From: Paramuribaculum sp.
GTDB taxonomy: Bacteria > Bacteroidota > Bacteroidia > Bacteroidales > Muribaculaceae
Direction of reading: 5' to 3'
DNA: 14,552 nucleotides
NCBI GenBank assembly: GCA_009775605.1
Contig: VSPV01000063.1
Span: forward strand, 1-14,552
Shown here: one piece after another, positions 14,414 through 14,552 of the stretch
Position numbering within the stretch: position 1 is the stretch's first letter
Layout: every line of letters begins with the position of its first letter
Translations under genes and position numbers: made by a program
The notes under the pieces: model-generated
The model's input: only the letters and a program-made list of their open reading frames with translations
Told to the model about the DNA's origin: nothing
Database searches by the model: none

Positions 14414-14551
14414 TCAGTCCCATACGCCGGGACGGATGCGGCTCAGAAAGAGCGATGCGGGGTCGGGGGCCTCAAGCGCCCGGGCGCGGGTGAGGCGGCT
14501 GTATTCAAGCAGGCCAGGTGTGTGCATGGAAGCTTCTATAGCCTCGTTACG
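14414..14551 (-). CDS. C-terminal end of an upstream phage gene (partial, 5' end beyond window)
   Basis: The last 45 codons of a minus-strand gene are visible, ending in PASLFLSRIRPGVWD and TGA. The segment contains MHTPGLLEYSRLTRARALEA and is Arg/Leu-rich. It lies 39 nt before the capsid gene and is probably cotranscribed with it. The product cannot be identified from this piece; a scaffold, protease or terminase-related protein is possible. Confidence 0.55.
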   Translation of the reverse strand, partial: RNEAIEASMHTPGLLEYSRLTRARALEAPDPASLFLSRIRPGVWD

Positions 14552-14552
14552 T

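Noticed and set aside
1..14552. CRISPR array, insertion sequence, tRNA or rRNA
   Set aside because: No regularly spaced repeats, transposase, terminal inverted repeats or cloverleaf-like segments were found by eye on either strand.

Overview
The window looks like a chromosomal segment of a gut Bacteroidales, possibly Muribaculaceae. This rests on a Bacteroidota-type RecA, start sites without clear Shine-Dalgarno sequences, TAnnTTTG-type -7 promoter elements (for example upstream of recA and of the GH18 gene), and many secreted proteins typical of the group. The family-level placement is inference. Every gene I can support lies on the minus strand, so transcription runs from high to low coordinates. 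I see no tRNA, rRNA, CRISPR array or insertion sequence.

Layout in transcription order. (1) 14551-11173 is a piece of a phage structural module. It holds the C-terminus of an unknown gene, an HK97-fold-like major capsid protein, a small putative head-completion/adaptor protein and a portal protein. The last three are joined by 4-nt ATGA start/stop overlaps and are closed by a strong hairpin terminator. (2) 11047-10161 holds two small genes of unknown function, one DNA-binding-like, that probably belong to the same prophage. (3) 10007-2920 is a tight six-gene operon of exported proteins, all with N-terminal signal peptides and spaced 4-38 nt apart, ending at a rho-independent terminator. Its products are a CsgG/FlgT-like protein, a 429-aa protein with similar N-terminal features (possibly the DUF6175 family), a 390-aa protein with a duplicated valine/glutamate repeat and a C-terminal beta-rich domain, a 438-aa LPP20-like protein, a 216-aa LPP20-like protein, and a transglutaminase-like cysteine peptidase with a proline-rich linker. 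(4) 2486-1287 is recA, with an unusually long acidic tail and a pair of near-identical 15-bp repeats around its promoter. (5) 1103-1 is a GH18 chitinase-like exported protein, cut by the window edge.

The most interesting unit is the six-gene operon. It combines CsgG/FlgT-like and LPP20-like modules, which in flagellated bacteria belong to outer-membrane/flagellar FlgO-FlgP-FlgT sets and in others to curli export, with a Cys-His-Asp transglutaminase-fold enzyme, in an organism group that has no flagella. None of the six proteins has a convincing lipobox, so they look like a periplasmic or envelope-surface complex. Its function is unknown to me.
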